Shown here: piece after piece, positions 31,296-43,430 of the stretch
How the letters are laid out: the number at the start of each line of letters is the position of its first letter
Numbering within the stretch: position 1 is the first letter of the stretch
Source of the DNA: Microplitis mediator
Lineage: Eukaryota > Arthropoda > Insecta > Hymenoptera > Braconidae
DNA: 64,000 nucleotides
Direction of reading: 5' to 3'
Assembly (NCBI RefSeq): GCF_029852145.1
Contig: NC_079977.1
Location: 4,487,879-4,551,878, forward strand
Position numbers and translations under genes: made by a program
The notes under the pieces: generated by a model
Databases searched by the model: none
What the model was told of the DNA's origin: nothing
Seen by the model: the letters and a program-made list of their open reading frames with translations, nothing else

Positions 31296-32023
31296 TAAAT
31301 TTTGTATGAGTGAATGTAGCGGATTTGAGACAATTTGTAACTTTTAAATAAATTAATTTAATAGTTGAAATAGTGGAATTTTAAAAAAGGCGGGTGCTGA
31401 ATTTAAAATTATCTGATGCGCGTTTTTTAATTTTGTTTTACTGACATTTTATTTGTTTATTTAAAAATTGGAAAAAGATAATCGTCAGCTGCATTCACAC
31501 TCATGTTTTTGGTCCCATGAAAACGAAAGTTACGTTTGGGTGTTGTCGAGTTTTCTAGGTGGCTCTTGCGCATCTTCCGACGGTAAAAAAAAATGTTTGA
31601 AAATTTATTTGAACTTTGGAAAATGTAAGAAAATTATGATCCCGAAGTTAGCAGAATATTAGTAATATTTTTATTTTTTTTTTCAACAATTTAATTTAAA
31701 AATAAGAAAAAACTTTAAATATGCAGATGTAGAAAATTGAAAAAATTACAGGTGCAATTTTTTAAATATTTTTTTTATAATTTTTCGTTTTTAAAAAAAC
31801 AAAAAAAAAGAAATTATTAGACGTCGGCTAACTTCAGTATTATTTTTTTTTGTGACTGATTTGTTCTAAACAAAAATCCAAAAATTGTTAATTGTCGACT
31901 AATTTCAGGATCATATATTTGATCTAAAAATATAATTATAAAATTAATAAAACAATTCAAATAAACGAGGCAGAAAAAAAAAGTACATAATTAATAATTT
32001 ATTACAACATATTTATTTTACAA

Positions 32024-33178
32024 TTAATCATCTTGCTCGAACACGCTCAAAAAATGTTTTAAATCATTATTATCTAAACATTCAAATACATTATCAACGG
32101 CATCAGACAACAATTTAGACGCAACGGGAAAAAGATCATGAAAAATTGTAGTACTTTTTTCCAGTAAATTTTTCCTTGCTAATCCTTTCGAAAAGCGAAT
32201 TTTTATCACCGATCCATAAATCGGAAATCGATCTGAAATATCAGTTGAAAGTATGAACGTCTCATGATTTTTATTTTTTGCATAAGCAGCTAAAACATTA
32301 CTATTTTTGTTCAAAATATTATGAAGCGAAAGCCCCGAGTTTGGTATTTTTTTCGTGATAATTTTCGACATTTCTAGCTCACACTTTTTTTTATAATCAT
32401 CCACCGGTTTTTCTTCAAGAAGAGAAGAAAAGAACATGTTAATGTTATCAGATAGAGGTGCATTTCGACTTTTTAATTTTACAATATGTTTAATTATGCT
32501 TTGTTTGTGATTCGAAATACTGTGTTCATCCCTACTATAACCACCAACACGATGAGGAATAGGTGGAAGATATTTATGGATATCAAGACCATTTATGACT
32601 GCATCATTATTTAGAAGAATATCCAATTTTCTTTCATTCACTATTTTGCCAAAGATAGACCGTTCAAAAAAATCAGATCTTGAAAAATATGCGCTATCCG
32701 ATTGCTTTAGAACCAAACAAACTGGAGTATCTCCATCTATATTGTTAGCATTAATATCTGCTCCATGATCTAATAATAATTGCAAAATATTTGTGTTGCG
32801 GTTCATTACTGCGTGATGAATTGGAGCTGATCTATCGTCATCATATTCATTGACATCCGCACCAATTTCTAATAATAACGAGACCATTGTCAAGTTGTTT
32901 TTCTTGATAGCCATATGCAGTAACGACTGATCACATTTTAATCCAAAATTTTTGTGCTCAACAATAAGTCTTGCGATGTCAATATTGTTTTGCTCAACTG
33001 CTAACTTCATTGGTGATTCATTATATTTAATATTTTTATAATCTATTGTAGCCCCGTGTTCCAGAAGAATTTTGAAAATTGACGTATTTTTGTTCTTGGT
33101 GGCTATCTGAAGAGGTGACAGGGCATAACAATTGCTGTTAACTGTTTTCAACGGCAGCAGTAAGTAGTTGATGCCCAT
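32024..33178 (-). pseudogene. Ankyrin-repeat/PRANC-type protein, copy 8, N-terminally frameshifted
   Basis: The frame for the second repeat onward is intact (PRANC-type tail ending FLSVFEQDD). A net ~44-bp loss near 33138-33142, in the codons for the YLLRKNAKVN stretch of repeat 1, puts the ancestral ATG (33291-33293, MDNWQKYFCILNLI) out of frame. The 384-codon frame given here starts at an incidental ATG (MGINYLLLPL), read in the wrong frame up to the deletion. It is probably a pseudogene, or a shortened protein with five repeats. Copy 4's N-terminal piece is its nearest relative at the N-terminus. Confidence 0.75.
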
Positions 33179-33439
33179 TATCCGTCAGTGGACAAGATGA
33201 TAAACCAAAGTCTTGTATTATGTCTATTGCTTCTGGCGGTTCTCCATTATTTATCAAATTTAATATGCAGAAATATTTTTGCCAGTTATCCATGTTTAAT
33301 TTATTTATATTTAACTTCTCGGCACTTAATTATTTATTATTTTTTTTTTTATTGAAAACTGCGTGTAACTTACGAACGCAACTATTGTCAACTAACGTTT
33401 AAGTACTTGTAATTCTAATCAGTGTGCTCTGTCATCAAA

Positions 33440-33475
33440 TGGAATGTGAAGGCAGAATATTTAAGCCTAATTTTC
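33440..33475 (-). promoter_or_regulatory. Promoter-like block of ankyrin copy 8
   Basis: Minus strand GGCTTAAATATTCTGCCTTC is intact although the coding frame is broken. Confidence 0.45.
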
Positions 33476-34229
33476 ATAAATTTGTATGATTGAATGTAGC
33501 GGATGTGAGACAATTTGTAACTTTTAAATAAATAAATTAAGTAATTGAAATAATAAAATTTAAAAAACGCGGGTGCTGATTTTTCAATTATCTGATGCGC
33601 GTTTTTGAATTTTGTTTTACTGATATTGTTCTTGTTTATTTAAAAATTGGAAATTGACAATCGTCAGCTGCAGTCATACTCGTTATGTTTTTGGCGCCAT
33701 GAAAAAGAAAGTTGCGTTCGCGTTCGGGTGTTGTCGAGTTTTCTAGGTGGCTCTTGCGCATCTCCCGACAGTAAAAAAAAGTTTTTAAAACTTTTTTGAA
33801 CTTTTTTTAAACTTTTGAAAATGAAGAAAAATACGATCCTGAAGTTGGCAGACAATTAGTAATTTCCGGATTTTTCTCACAACAATTCAATTAAAAAATA
33901 AGAAAAAAATATAAATATGTTGATGAAGAAAATTAAAAAAATTATAGGTGCAACTTTTTAAATATATTTTTTTTACAATTTATTGTTTAAAAGAAAAAAA
34001 AAAATTAGACGTCGGCAAACTTCAGTCTTATTTTTTTCTGTAACTGATTTGTTATCAACAACAATCCGGTAGTTGTTAATTGTTCACTCACTTCAAAATC
34101 ACATATTTGATCTAAAAATATAATTATAAAATTAATAAAACAATTCAAATAAACGAGGCAGAAAAAAAAAAAGTAAAACCCATTGAAAGTAAATAATTCA
34201 TAATTTATTACAACATACATATTTTACAA

Positions 34230-35555
34230 TTAATTATCTTGTTGGAACATGCGCAAAAAATGTCTTAAATCATTATTATCAAAACATTTAAATACATCAT
34301 CGACGGCAACAGACAACAATGTAGACGCAACGGGAAAAAGATTATGAAAAACTTGAGTACTTTTTTCTAGTAAAGTTTTCCTTGCTAATCCTTTCGAAAA
34401 TCGAAGTTTTATCGCCGATTCATAAATCGGAAATCGTCGTGAAACTTCATCCGAAAATATGAACGTCTCATGATTTTTATTTTTTGCATACGCAGCTAAA
34501 ACATTACTATTTTTGCTCAAAATATTATGAAGCGAAAGCCCTGAGTTTGGTATTTTTTCCGTGATAATTTTCGACATTTCTAGCTCACACATTTTTTTAT
34601 AATCATCCAACGGTTTGTCTTCAAGAACAATAGACAAGAACATGTTAATGTCATCAGATAGAGGTGCATGTCGACTTCTTAATTTTACAATCTGTTTAAT
34701 AATGTTTTTTTTGTTTTTCGAAATACTGTTGCCACGAAGACTATTAGTATAAAAATTCATGCTAACACAATGAGGAATAGGTAGGAGATAGTTAAGGATA
34801 TCAAGACCATTTATGTCTGCATCATTATCTAGGAGAATATCCAATTTTCTTTTATTCTGTGTATTGCCAAGGATAGACACTTCAAAATTATTAGAACTTG
34901 AAAAAAATACGCTATCCGATTGCTGTAGAACCAAACAAACTGGAGTATCTCCATATTTATTTTTAGCATTAATATCTGCTCCATAATTTAATAATAATTG
35001 CAAAATATCATTGTGGTGGCCCATTAATGCGTAATGAATTGGAGCTGATCTGTTGTCATCATATTCATTGACATCCGCACCAATTTTTAATAATAATGAG
35101 ACCATTTCCAAGTTGTTTTTCTTGATAGCCATGTGCAGTAACGACTGATCACATTTTAATCCAAAATTTTTGTGCTCAACAATAAGTCTTGCGATCTCAA
35201 TATTGTTGTAATCAACTGCTAACTTAATTGGTGATTTATTGTTATGAATATTGTTATCACTTATTTTAGCCCCGTGTTTCAGAAGAATTTTGAAAATTAT
35301 CGTGTTGTTGTTCTTGGCGGCTATCTGAAGAGGTGACAGGACTTCACGGCCGCTGTTAACTTTGACATTTTTCCGCAATAAATATGCCACCATTTCTACT
35401 TTATCTTTTTCAACGGCAGCAGTAAGTAGTCGATACCCATCATCCCACAACGGCGAGAATGATAAACCAAATTCCTCTATCATGTCTTTTACTTTCTGCG
35501 TGTCTCCTTTTTTTATTGAATTTATCATGTCGAAATATTTTTGCACGTCATCCAT
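34230..35555 (-). CDS. Ankyrin-repeat/PRANC-type protein, copy 9
   Basis: 441 aa, the longest copy, from ATG at 35555 (MDDVQKYFDMINSIKKGD). All six ankyrin-like repeats are present. The middle linker has HCVSMNFYTNSLRGNSIS, like copy 4, and the PRANC-type tail is complete (FLRMFQQDN). It is the rightmost unit of the cluster. Its promoter block (35690-35725) and ATGAGTG MITE (35743-35941) are well preserved, after which the repeat unit ends near 36,335 and single-copy DNA begins. Confidence 0.88.
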   Translation of the reverse strand: MDDVQKYFDMINSIKKGDTQKVKDMIEEFGLSFSPLWDDGYRLLTAAVEKDKVEMVAYLLRKNVKVNSGREVLSPLQIAAKNNNTIIFKILLKHGAKISDNNIHNNKSPIKLAVDYNNIEIARLIVEHKNFGLKCDQSLLHMAIKKNNLEMVSLLLKIGADVNEYDDNRSAPIHYALMGHHNDILQLLLNYGADINAKNKYGDTPVCLVLQQSDSVFFSSSNNFEVSILGNTQNKRKLDILLDNDADINGLDILNYLLPIPHCVSMNFYTNSLRGNSISKNKKNIIKQIVKLRSRHAPLSDDINMFLSIVLEDKPLDDYKKMCELEMSKIITEKIPNSGLSLHNILSKNSNVLAAYAKNKNHETFIFSDEVSRRFPIYESAIKLRFSKGLARKTLLEKSTQVFHNLFPVASTLLSVAVDDVFKCFDNNDLRHFLRMFQQDN

Positions 35556-35689
35556 GATTAATTTATTTATATTTAACTTCCCGGCACTTAATTATTTATT
35601 TTTTTTTATTATTGAAAACTGTGTGTAACTTACGAACGCAATTAATGTCAACTAACCTACAAGTACTTGCAATAACCAGCGTGACTTGT

Positions 35690-35725
35690 AATAAAATGGA
35701 GTGTGAAGGCAGGGTATTTAAGCCT
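35690..35725 (-). promoter_or_regulatory. Promoter-like block of ankyrin copy 9
   Basis: Minus strand GGCTTAAATACCCTGCCTTC followed by ACACTCCATTTTATTACA. Confidence 0.5.
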
Positions 35726-36239
35726 AATTTTCATAAATTTTTATGAGTGATTGTAGCGGATGTGAGACAATTTGTAATTTTTAAATAAGTGAATTTAATA
35801 ATTGAAATAATGAAATTTTAAAAAATGCGGGTGCTAATTTTTAAATTCTCTGATGCGCGTTTTTTAATTTTGTTTTACTGACATTTTATTTGTTTATTTA
35901 AAAATTGGAAAAAGATAATCGTCAGCTGCATTCACACTCATGTTTTTGGTCCCATGAAAACTAAAGTTACGTTTGGGTGTTGTCGAGTTTTCTAGGTGGC
36001 TCTTGCGCATCTTCCGACGGTAAAAAAAAATTTTTGAAAATTTATTTGAACTTTGGAAAATGTAAGAAAATTATGATTCCGAGGTTAGCAGACTATTAGT
36101 AATTTTTTGATTTTTTTTTCCACAACAATTTAATTTAAAAATAAGAAAAAACTTAAAATATGTTGATGTAGAAAATTGAAAAAATTACAGGTGCAATTTT
36201 TTAAATATTTTTTTTTTTTATAATTTATCGACTTTCAAA

Positions 36240-36340
36240 AAATTCAAAAATTATTCTGATGGCTATTCTATTTTTTTTTTTTTTAATCTGATGCATCTGG
36301 ATCATCGTTATTATTATTTCTCTTGGTGCAGATAGTGCGA
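36240..36340. repeat. Right border segment of the ankyrin cluster, shared with 26565-26650
   Basis: The stretch ATTCAAAAATTATTCTGATG ... CATCGTTATTATTATTTCTC ... GGTGCAGAT is nearly identical to 26560-26648. It marks where the amplified unit stops and could be part of the amplification breakpoint. Confidence 0.5.
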
Positions 36341-36697
36341 TATAGTTTTATGTTTTTTTTCAACAAAATAATTGGTAACATTTAGTCAATTATGAATTTA
36401 AAATTTACATATTTGTTTTCTTTGAAATTTTTTATTTATAATTTCACTTAGTATACACGTGAAAATTATTCAAGTTAGACTCCATATTTAAAACTAAAAA
36501 CTAAAAGATTAAAGGATGTTATATTTATAGACGTAATAACTAACGTAATATAAATTTTTTACTATTTTATTTCTTATTGTCAGAAGAATATCTAGTAAAC
36601 TATTTGTCACAGTGCAAAACAAAAGAATATGAAGACAGTAACAAATATCACTCATCCGTAGGTTGGAAGGAGTTATTTATATTATTAATGTATGGCT

Positions 36698-39600
36698 TTA
36701 ATGACTTCTTGGTTTGTTTCTATTGAAGGCAGAACAGTCATGAGTCCTAAACAAAAAGTAAATAATTTTTAATTACTGTTTAAATAAAAAAATCAATCAA
36801 GAGTCAATTAAAGTAGTACTGATTTAAAATTACTGTCAAAAATTTGATAGAAGTTTGCATGTGAGTAGACCAAGGTAGAAGAAAATCCATTAAAATTTTT
36901 ATTGAGCTATAGTGTACCAGTAAAATAGAATGAAACCTGTGATTTCTCATAATGCCTTATGTTAAATGTATGAAATTCAAAATTTTACTGGTTTTTTGTA
37001 GCTGCTGATAAAGCTTAATTGATCTTTTCTTTTATAGTCTATTCATATGCCGAATTTAATTAATTTTCATGTTAAAATTTCAAGTTATAAGAAGTATAAA
37101 AATGTTTTAAAAGTTAATTTACATGAAATAGTGGGTCATCATATCGGCAATGCATCTCGACATCCACGGTAAATAGGTTCGTAATCTACCCTGCATTCTT
37201 GTATATTCTTCCGGAAATTCTGAGCATCTTTGGAGCTGATACTTGATACTATTCGTTGTAGCGAACCTTTAAAAATTCATAAATCATCATTATTTTTAAC
37301 TATCATTTACATTATTAAATAAATAGCAGTATTTCTTTCAAAGCTTGTTAAATACTTACTTAGATATTAAATGCCAGAGTAAATAATCATTATGGAACTC
37401 CGAATATAGAGAAAACATAACTAACGGATGGTTAGTAACTTCACATATTGAATGTTTAAAGAAAGTCACTAAAACAGATAGAAATTCATTTTTAGGTAAA
37501 ATTTATCTCACAATATAATGAAACTCCTAAATTATTCTTTTACAAAAGTAAACTTACTAGACGGTATTGCTCCATCTGATACGCTCACATCGTCGAATAC
37601 TCGTCGCCTAATATTTAAAAATTGTCATTAACATTTTAACTTTTTTTAAGCTATATAGAGTAGTAATACTTTTTTTGATCATTTTTGGGCGAATTTTAGA
37701 CACTTCGAAAATTTTAATAAAATAATTTTCAATAATTTCATTCAACGCATGCCTGATTATCGCGCCTTATCATATCTGCAAAACAAACCCTAAATGGCCG
37801 TTAATCGATCATTGGTTAATAGTTTTTTAAAAAGCAAATCACATCCTGTGTTCCTCAACTCTCTAAACATGAATTAGTGGAAATAAGTGAATATTCATTA
37901 ATTTTATGTGCAAACCGAACCACTAATTTCAAAAAGTGGTTCGGTTGGCACTCAGAATTAGTGAATTCACTGATTTCACTTATTCATGTTTAAAGAGAAT
38001 AGCGTTTGATTATGGGGGTCATAATCAAACGCATTTCAGTCTGTAATCACATTTTTCAAAGTCATTATTGACCGTTCTCAAAAACAAACTACTAAATGTA
38101 TTTGAAAGCAATCAAGAACTGGTTACTTCTTCAGCAACGTTAAATGAGTATCGTAACAGATGCTGTCTACATTTATTGCAACTCGATGAAATCCAACATA
38201 GCGAATAATTTCATATATATGAATAATTACTATGAGTTATGTACATATATGTATGAATGATTTGATCCCTGGTGGAAATTTTTTGGACTTTTCTCTGAAA
38301 AAGTTTTCAGAACTTTGAAATGTCTTTAGAACTTTAGAACTGAGTTTTTCAGAGAAAATTCCGAAAAATTTCCACCAGGGATCTATGTAATTTTACTTGA
38401 TTTGTGCGATTTGTATTGTTCGTAGATAATTTGAATAATTTATATATAATTTGTATAAGTAGCATATGTAGAATTTTACTGCAATATTTTTGCTCTGGTG
38501 TAAAAAGCTAATATAAAGTTAATGTTCTATGCTGATGTCACTACTCTATTGTTTGTACTTAAAACTGTTTGTAACATCGTTGTAATTTTCTGGTTTCGAT
38601 CACAAGGAGCCTAGTTATATAACTCCATCTGATTTAGGGTTTACTTCACTGATATAATAATTCGGAAAAATCAGACATTTGTTGAATAAAGTATGATGTA
38701 TAGCACGTGGACTGTTATTGTCCGTCAAACACAATGTTCTTAGCACTCGTTTCCGGTGCACCTACACGTATAAACTCACCTAGCCCACTTGCTATGCAAT
38801 GTACTATTTTAAATATGTTCAAAGATACTTTTGTCACACTATTACAGTGCAAGTCTTTTCAATACTTTTTCATTAATTAAAATAAAGTATTATATGTCCA
38901 AAAATCGAGCAGTGGCCCTTCCTATTCAAACATTCCCATAAAATCCAATCAAATGCGACAAAAATCGCATGGAAACCAATACAGTCTATAGGATTCTATG
39001 CGGTTTTTCTCGCATTTGAGTGGATTCTATGGGAATTTTTAGATAGGAATAGATGGTACTTCTATCCTATATATTTTTATATTAAGGATATAGTTATGGA
39101 TATATTTACCCTGCCATAAATATCACTATATCATTAGAAGTCAATCCAAATTCCAAGGCCTGGTTATTCACCATATCCATTACTCCACGATTCACGTCAC
39201 TCATATAAATAGTCGTATCGACTGAGTCTTCGTCATCAACATAAGGCATAAATTTATCTCCCTAATAATAAAAACGTGATAATTATAATGCCGTATAGTA
39301 GTAATTGAATATAATTATTAGGATCTTTAAAATTGTAATATAAATTCAATACACTTACGGCCGATACAATCATTTTTTTAATAGTGAATGAAATTACTGG
39401 GTTTGAAAAAATTCCGAATAACATATCAATGTAGTGATAATACAAAAAGATGGGTCTCAATAAATCCTGTGGTGGCACACTATAGAATAAAAAATTTTTG
39501 TTAGCACATATTTTTCTTTGAATATTTATTTTAGAGAATCGTGAAATTAAAAGGATATAATTACATTCCATAATTGAGAATTCTGCCATCTATTACAGGC

Positions 39601-41156
39601 AATATATTTATGTGGACACGTTCTAAATTAGATCCTAAATTGTAATATTCTTGTGTATATGGATCCAAATAGAATTCTCGTTGAAGAGCTACATATATTA
39701 ATATATATAATTATATAGTGTTTAATAATTGAATACTTATTGTAATAAAAATATAAAATAATACAGGGGAGAGTGGGGCGAAATGGGCCCCTTAAGAAAA
39801 AAGGCTTATATATAATATAAATGTCGGCCCATTTTGCCCCACTCTCTCCTACATTAATCAGACGGCATTAAAATAGAAAAATTCCGCGAAAAAAATTATA
39901 ATTTAATGAAAAAAAAAAGTTGTTTTTAAAAATAACCAGGGAAATATTTCTTGTCAGATGATTTTTTCAGTCCAGTCTTTAGAGTTGACAATTAACTTTA
40001 ATTTATTTAATGTTAAGATTTAAAATAATAAATTTGTTAACCTGTTCTATCGAGTGATGCAATTTGGGCATAAGCGTATAAAATTTCATCATTATGAAAA
40101 TCTTGTATATATCTGAGCAGCATACCACCGATATTTCCTTCCTGAAAAATAATTATCAGTTTGATGACTTATAATCTCCATGTTTTATGAGTTTAAAAAG
40201 AGTTCGCAGATAATTTTTGTCCCAGTATTTCTTCTAAATGAAAGCTCATTCTCTGGATACCGACACCGAAGAAAAAAGATTTCTTTGCGCAAGAAAAATT
40301 TTTCATTATGAAATGAAAACATAAAATTTCTCAGGGCAAGTAAAATAATTTTGGCGCCAAAAAGTCCTTTTTTTCTGTGCACTCAAACTCAAGTGTTCTT
40401 CGATCTATATTGTACAAGTACAATAAAGACAGTTCCGTTCGTCCACCCAAGTGCGAGAGAGAAAAAAATGCAAACCCTTTTTAATAAAAAAAAAAGAAGT
40501 TATGTAAAATTTTATACATTACCACAATCATACGTGAACCCATTCGATAAAGAGCAATAGCTGCTCGATTATCGTAATTGTGGTACAATGTGAAATTTTT
40601 AAATTCCGGAACAAACTAAATAATTGTAAAAATAAAATATAAATTATGCATTGTAAGTACAAGAAGAAATATATACATATATATTCAAATTTAAATTCTA
40701 TTTGCATAAAATTTTTGTATTACATCTCCTAGTTTTTTAGTCTCCTCATTATTCCAATGATCACGATCATCCCCACGTCCTCTTCGAGCGAAAGTAATTG
40801 GTGTATCAGGATTAATTAACATTTGCTCAGTTTTAGTCAATTCCATTCTAAAACGACCTGGCAGCTCAGGATTTTTCATTATAAATCTCAATGTATTATC
40901 TGTTGCCTCTATTTCAGATATTTCAACAAATACGCAACTTATAACTGTAATTATATAAATTGGAAGATAAGAAATTATTTCAATAGCAATAATGTAAAAT
41001 GAATAATAAATTTATAAATTTACCCTGCAGATCATAGACTATCATATTATTATCCGTTATCGCGCCACATTTATTGTTTTTATCCTTATAAAACATCGCA
41101 TTTGTATTGATAATACAAAATGCACATAAAAATAGTGCGTTGGTGATAAGTTTCAT
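36698..41156 (-). CDS. Secreted protein of unknown family, 11 exons
   Basis: Hand-built model, all GT/AG: 41024-41156, 40724-40944, 40523-40615, 40042-40141, 39565-39688, 39359-39479, 39110-39261, 37558-37607, 37360-37468, 37123-37266, 36698-36746. The phases join to 432 codons with a stop. Residues 1-20 (MKLITNALFLCAFCIINTNA) form a signal peptide. Other recognisable pieces are ITFARRGRGDDRDHW, YIQDFHNDEILYAYAQIASL, DRTGALQREFYLDPY and HNDYLLWHLI. There are weak echoes of histidine acid phosphatases (order of the RRG, DRT and late HND pieces; the usual RHG is absent) and of hemocyanin-type folds, but I do not assign a family. The last exon is the least sure; if exon 10 is not spliced, the frame ends at its TAA (37121). 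Confidence 0.65.
37850..38000. mobile_element. Foldback MITE in intron 7
   Basis: CTCTAAACATGAATTAGTGG and AAATAAGTGAAT pair with ATTCACTGATTTCACTTATT and CATGTTTAAAGAG. A second inner hairpin ACCGAACCACT/AGTGGTTCGGT lies at its centre. Confidence 0.7.
38262..38384. mobile_element. ~122-bp GATCCCTGGTGGAAATTTTT foldback MITE
   Basis: GATCCCTGGTGGAAATTTTT at left and AAAATTTCCACCAGGGATC at right, with TTCTCTGAAAAAG / TTTTTCAGAGAAAA inner arms. Intronic. Confidence 0.75.
38912..39052. mobile_element. Foldback MITE with CCTATTC...GATAGGAAT ends
   Basis: Inverted arms ATCCAATCAAATGCGA / TCGCATTTGAGTGGAT and CATTCCCATA / TATGGGAAT flank a short loop. Intronic. Confidence 0.65.
39765..39851. mobile_element. 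Short GGGGAGAGTGGGGC MITE
   Basis: AGGGGAGAGTGGGGCGAAAT and its complement ATTTTGCCCCACTCTCTCCT enclose 35 bp. Larger relatives lie at 44926-45690 and 50550-51441. Confidence 0.75.
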
Positions 41157-41469
41157 CTTTATTGCTATTGTTTGCTGCTATGCGGTGATACTCCTTAATA
41201 ACTAAAATATCAAAATTGTTAATAAAAATCTCATAGGGATGCAATATAAACATACAGACTGATAAAAAAAATAACTTCAGTAAAAATAATATTTTCTTTA
41301 GTTGATCAGTAAGAAAGAAGGAGAAATGACCGGGGTATGATTAAGCTCGTAAATTTTAGGGAAAAAAATTTAATTTTTCTTGACAATTTTTCATGGCGTA
41401 TGCATGAAATTGAAATTTTTATTTGGATTTATCAAACCTTTTTATTTTGACCTGATAAATTTTTTTAAT

Positions 41470-42480
41470 ATTTTTAAATTTTAATTTGCAAATTGGGAAT
41501 TGAAAGATTGATATTCAAATTCAATGTTTTTTTCCATGAGTTCTAAAAAAAAAAAAAAATATAATAAAGGCTAGTGCGTACTTAAGAAATATTGTATTAT
41601 CGTATTAGATAAACATTTTCCTAATGGTTAACATATAAAGATAAAGATATGTTGCTTAGTACTTAATTTTTACAATAACATGATAAACGGAATTATCAAT
41701 AATATAACAATAAAGCAAATGTCATTAAAAAAATATTAGAAAATTTATAGTTAATGCCACCATATCGATACCGCAAAGAGTATGTCGTTAAATGAAGGTC
41801 ACAAACAATTCAGAGACGATTAAATAAATATGATCAATTGATAAGACTACCCTGTAAAAAATTTTTGGTGTGAATATGATCTCCAAGGAATTTACATGGA
41901 ATCCTTGGTGTAAATTGACGGTGTGAAATTTTCATGGTGTAAAATACAGTCGACTGTCGTAAGCCTGGTCTAGGGGACAGGCGAAGTTTTTCTTGTAATT
42001 TTAGTCTACCACCGCGCATTTAGTTTTGATCTCGACTACTCGTTATAAGCCTGTGTTTATTTTATATCATTTTAAACGTCATATTTACGGTTTGTCACAT
42101 GCGCCAGTATCCCGATTTTTCTAGTGCTTATAGCGGTAAAATAAATACTTATCTTTTTACACAAATAATAAATATGATGACAAGGGTATTAGTTACAGTA
42201 ATAATAATAATAATTGTTATTGATCAACATAATGCTCAATAAAACTTCTAAAATGTAACAGAAGCTTTAATTGTAATTAATCATTACAATTATCAACAAT
42301 AAATAATATTTAACTTTTGATATTTTGTTCCTATTGTTAGTTTATAATTTATCGAATTTTAACGGAGGCTTATAACGGGATTCCTGCTACGAAACTCAAA
42401 AAGTGGATAAGTGGGTGCTGTTTGGACTCAGTACCTGCCGATCGCGAGGTAAAAGCTTACGGGCAACAGAAGTTTTAATT
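41470..42480. other. Non-coding DNA of copy A upstream of the secreted-protein gene
   Basis: AT-rich intergenic DNA. A stretch at 41850-42380 looks like an inserted element, with CTGTCGTAAGCCTGG near 41950 and CGGAGGCTTATAACGGGATT near 42364 as possible diverged ends. No gene is seen. Confidence 0.35.
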
Positions 42481-42483
42481 GTA

Positions 42484-42739
42484 ACCCTAGCGGATCCGAA
42501 TTACCGTAAATTACAGTAATTTGCTGTAAATTACCGCAAGCTACCGTAAATTACCGTCTCGGCGGCAAATTTGCGGTAAATTTTCGGTTTTCCAACCGCA
42601 ATTTAACGTAATTTATATGGCATTCCGAAGAATTGCCGTGAAAAATACGATATTTTACCGTAAATTACGGTAATCCGCTGTAAATTATGGTAACTTACCG
42701 TAAATTGGTGTAATTTACCGTAATTCGAATCCGCTAGGG
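42484..42739. mobile_element. 256-bp CCCTAGCGGAT foldback MITE
   Basis: Ends CCCTAGCGGATCCGAATTAC and GTAATTCGAATCCGCTAGGG. The interior is repeated TTACCGTAAATTAC words in both orientations. Related ends CCCTAGCGAATTCA occur at 54695-55693. Confidence 0.8.
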
Positions 42740-42769
42740 AATTAATGAATACAATTATAACATTGAATC

Positions 42770-43430
42770 ATTTGTAACTAATTACTCGCTTCGAATCGAG
42801 AAAATTCCGATCAGCTTTCAAATATTCTATTTATATTTAGTGGAGAGCTTAGTTTTTTAAAGTAACCAAAAGTAATTTCTTAGATTTGTGTCTACACGGA
42901 AAAAAATGAACAATATAAATTGAGAACGACAAGTAATATAATGATAAAGTGATCAGTAAATACTATCATTCTAAATAGTAATTTTTTAATTTATAATTAA
43001 AACGTGAATAATTACAGGATAAGTATGAAAATTTATTGTCTATAAAAGAAAAATTACTATTTGAACTTTAAAAATCGTAACGAATACTTGAAAAATAAAC
43101 GACACGAATTATAAAATTTATTATTTTGAATGTTAAAATTCCCCATATTGACACCCAGGTTCCGGATTATAATTTCAAACACTAATTTTTAAAGTTTATT
43201 TTTTTCCGCGTAAGCTCTATTTCGTAGATTTGTGTCTAAGCTCTATTTACCTCTAACAAAAATTTGAATTATTGGAAAAAACGTTTTAATTTTAAGTCGT
43301 TGGAAAGCAAAATTGAAAAATTTACGAAAGTTCACGAATTATTCGGAAATTCAAATTGTTCGATTCGATTCGATACCAATAATTCGTAAGTTCGAACTAT
43401 TCACACACCCCTAGTAATAAGAACTTATTA
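42770..43430. repeat. Block inverted relative to 49150-49920
   Basis: The order TCAGCTTTCAAATATTCTAT ... GAGAGCTTAG ... TTCGAACTATTCACA is found as its reverse complement in copy B (TGTGAATAGTTCGAA at 49168; CTAAGCTCTCCACT at 49832). One of the two duplicates has therefore undergone a ~0.7-kb inversion. Confidence 0.7.
42896..43212. mobile_element. ACACGGAAAAAA-ended MITE
   Basis: ACACGGAAAAAAATGAAC at left and TTTATTTTTTTCCGCGT at right, with TAGATTTGTGTCT on both sides (42884 and 43226 regions). The ends resemble those of the element at 10156-13073. Confidence 0.5.

Noticed and set aside
1..36340. Bracovirus (polydnavirus) ankyrin genes
   Set aside because: Viral ankyrins of this group are short I-kappa-B-like proteins without a PRANC-type tail. 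Here the genes are long, chromosomally clustered and have no visible excision motifs.
36698..41156. Hexamerin/phenoloxidase or acid phosphatase assignment
   Set aside because: Each likeness rests on short scattered words. Copper-site histidines and the RHG motif are missing, so no symbol was given.
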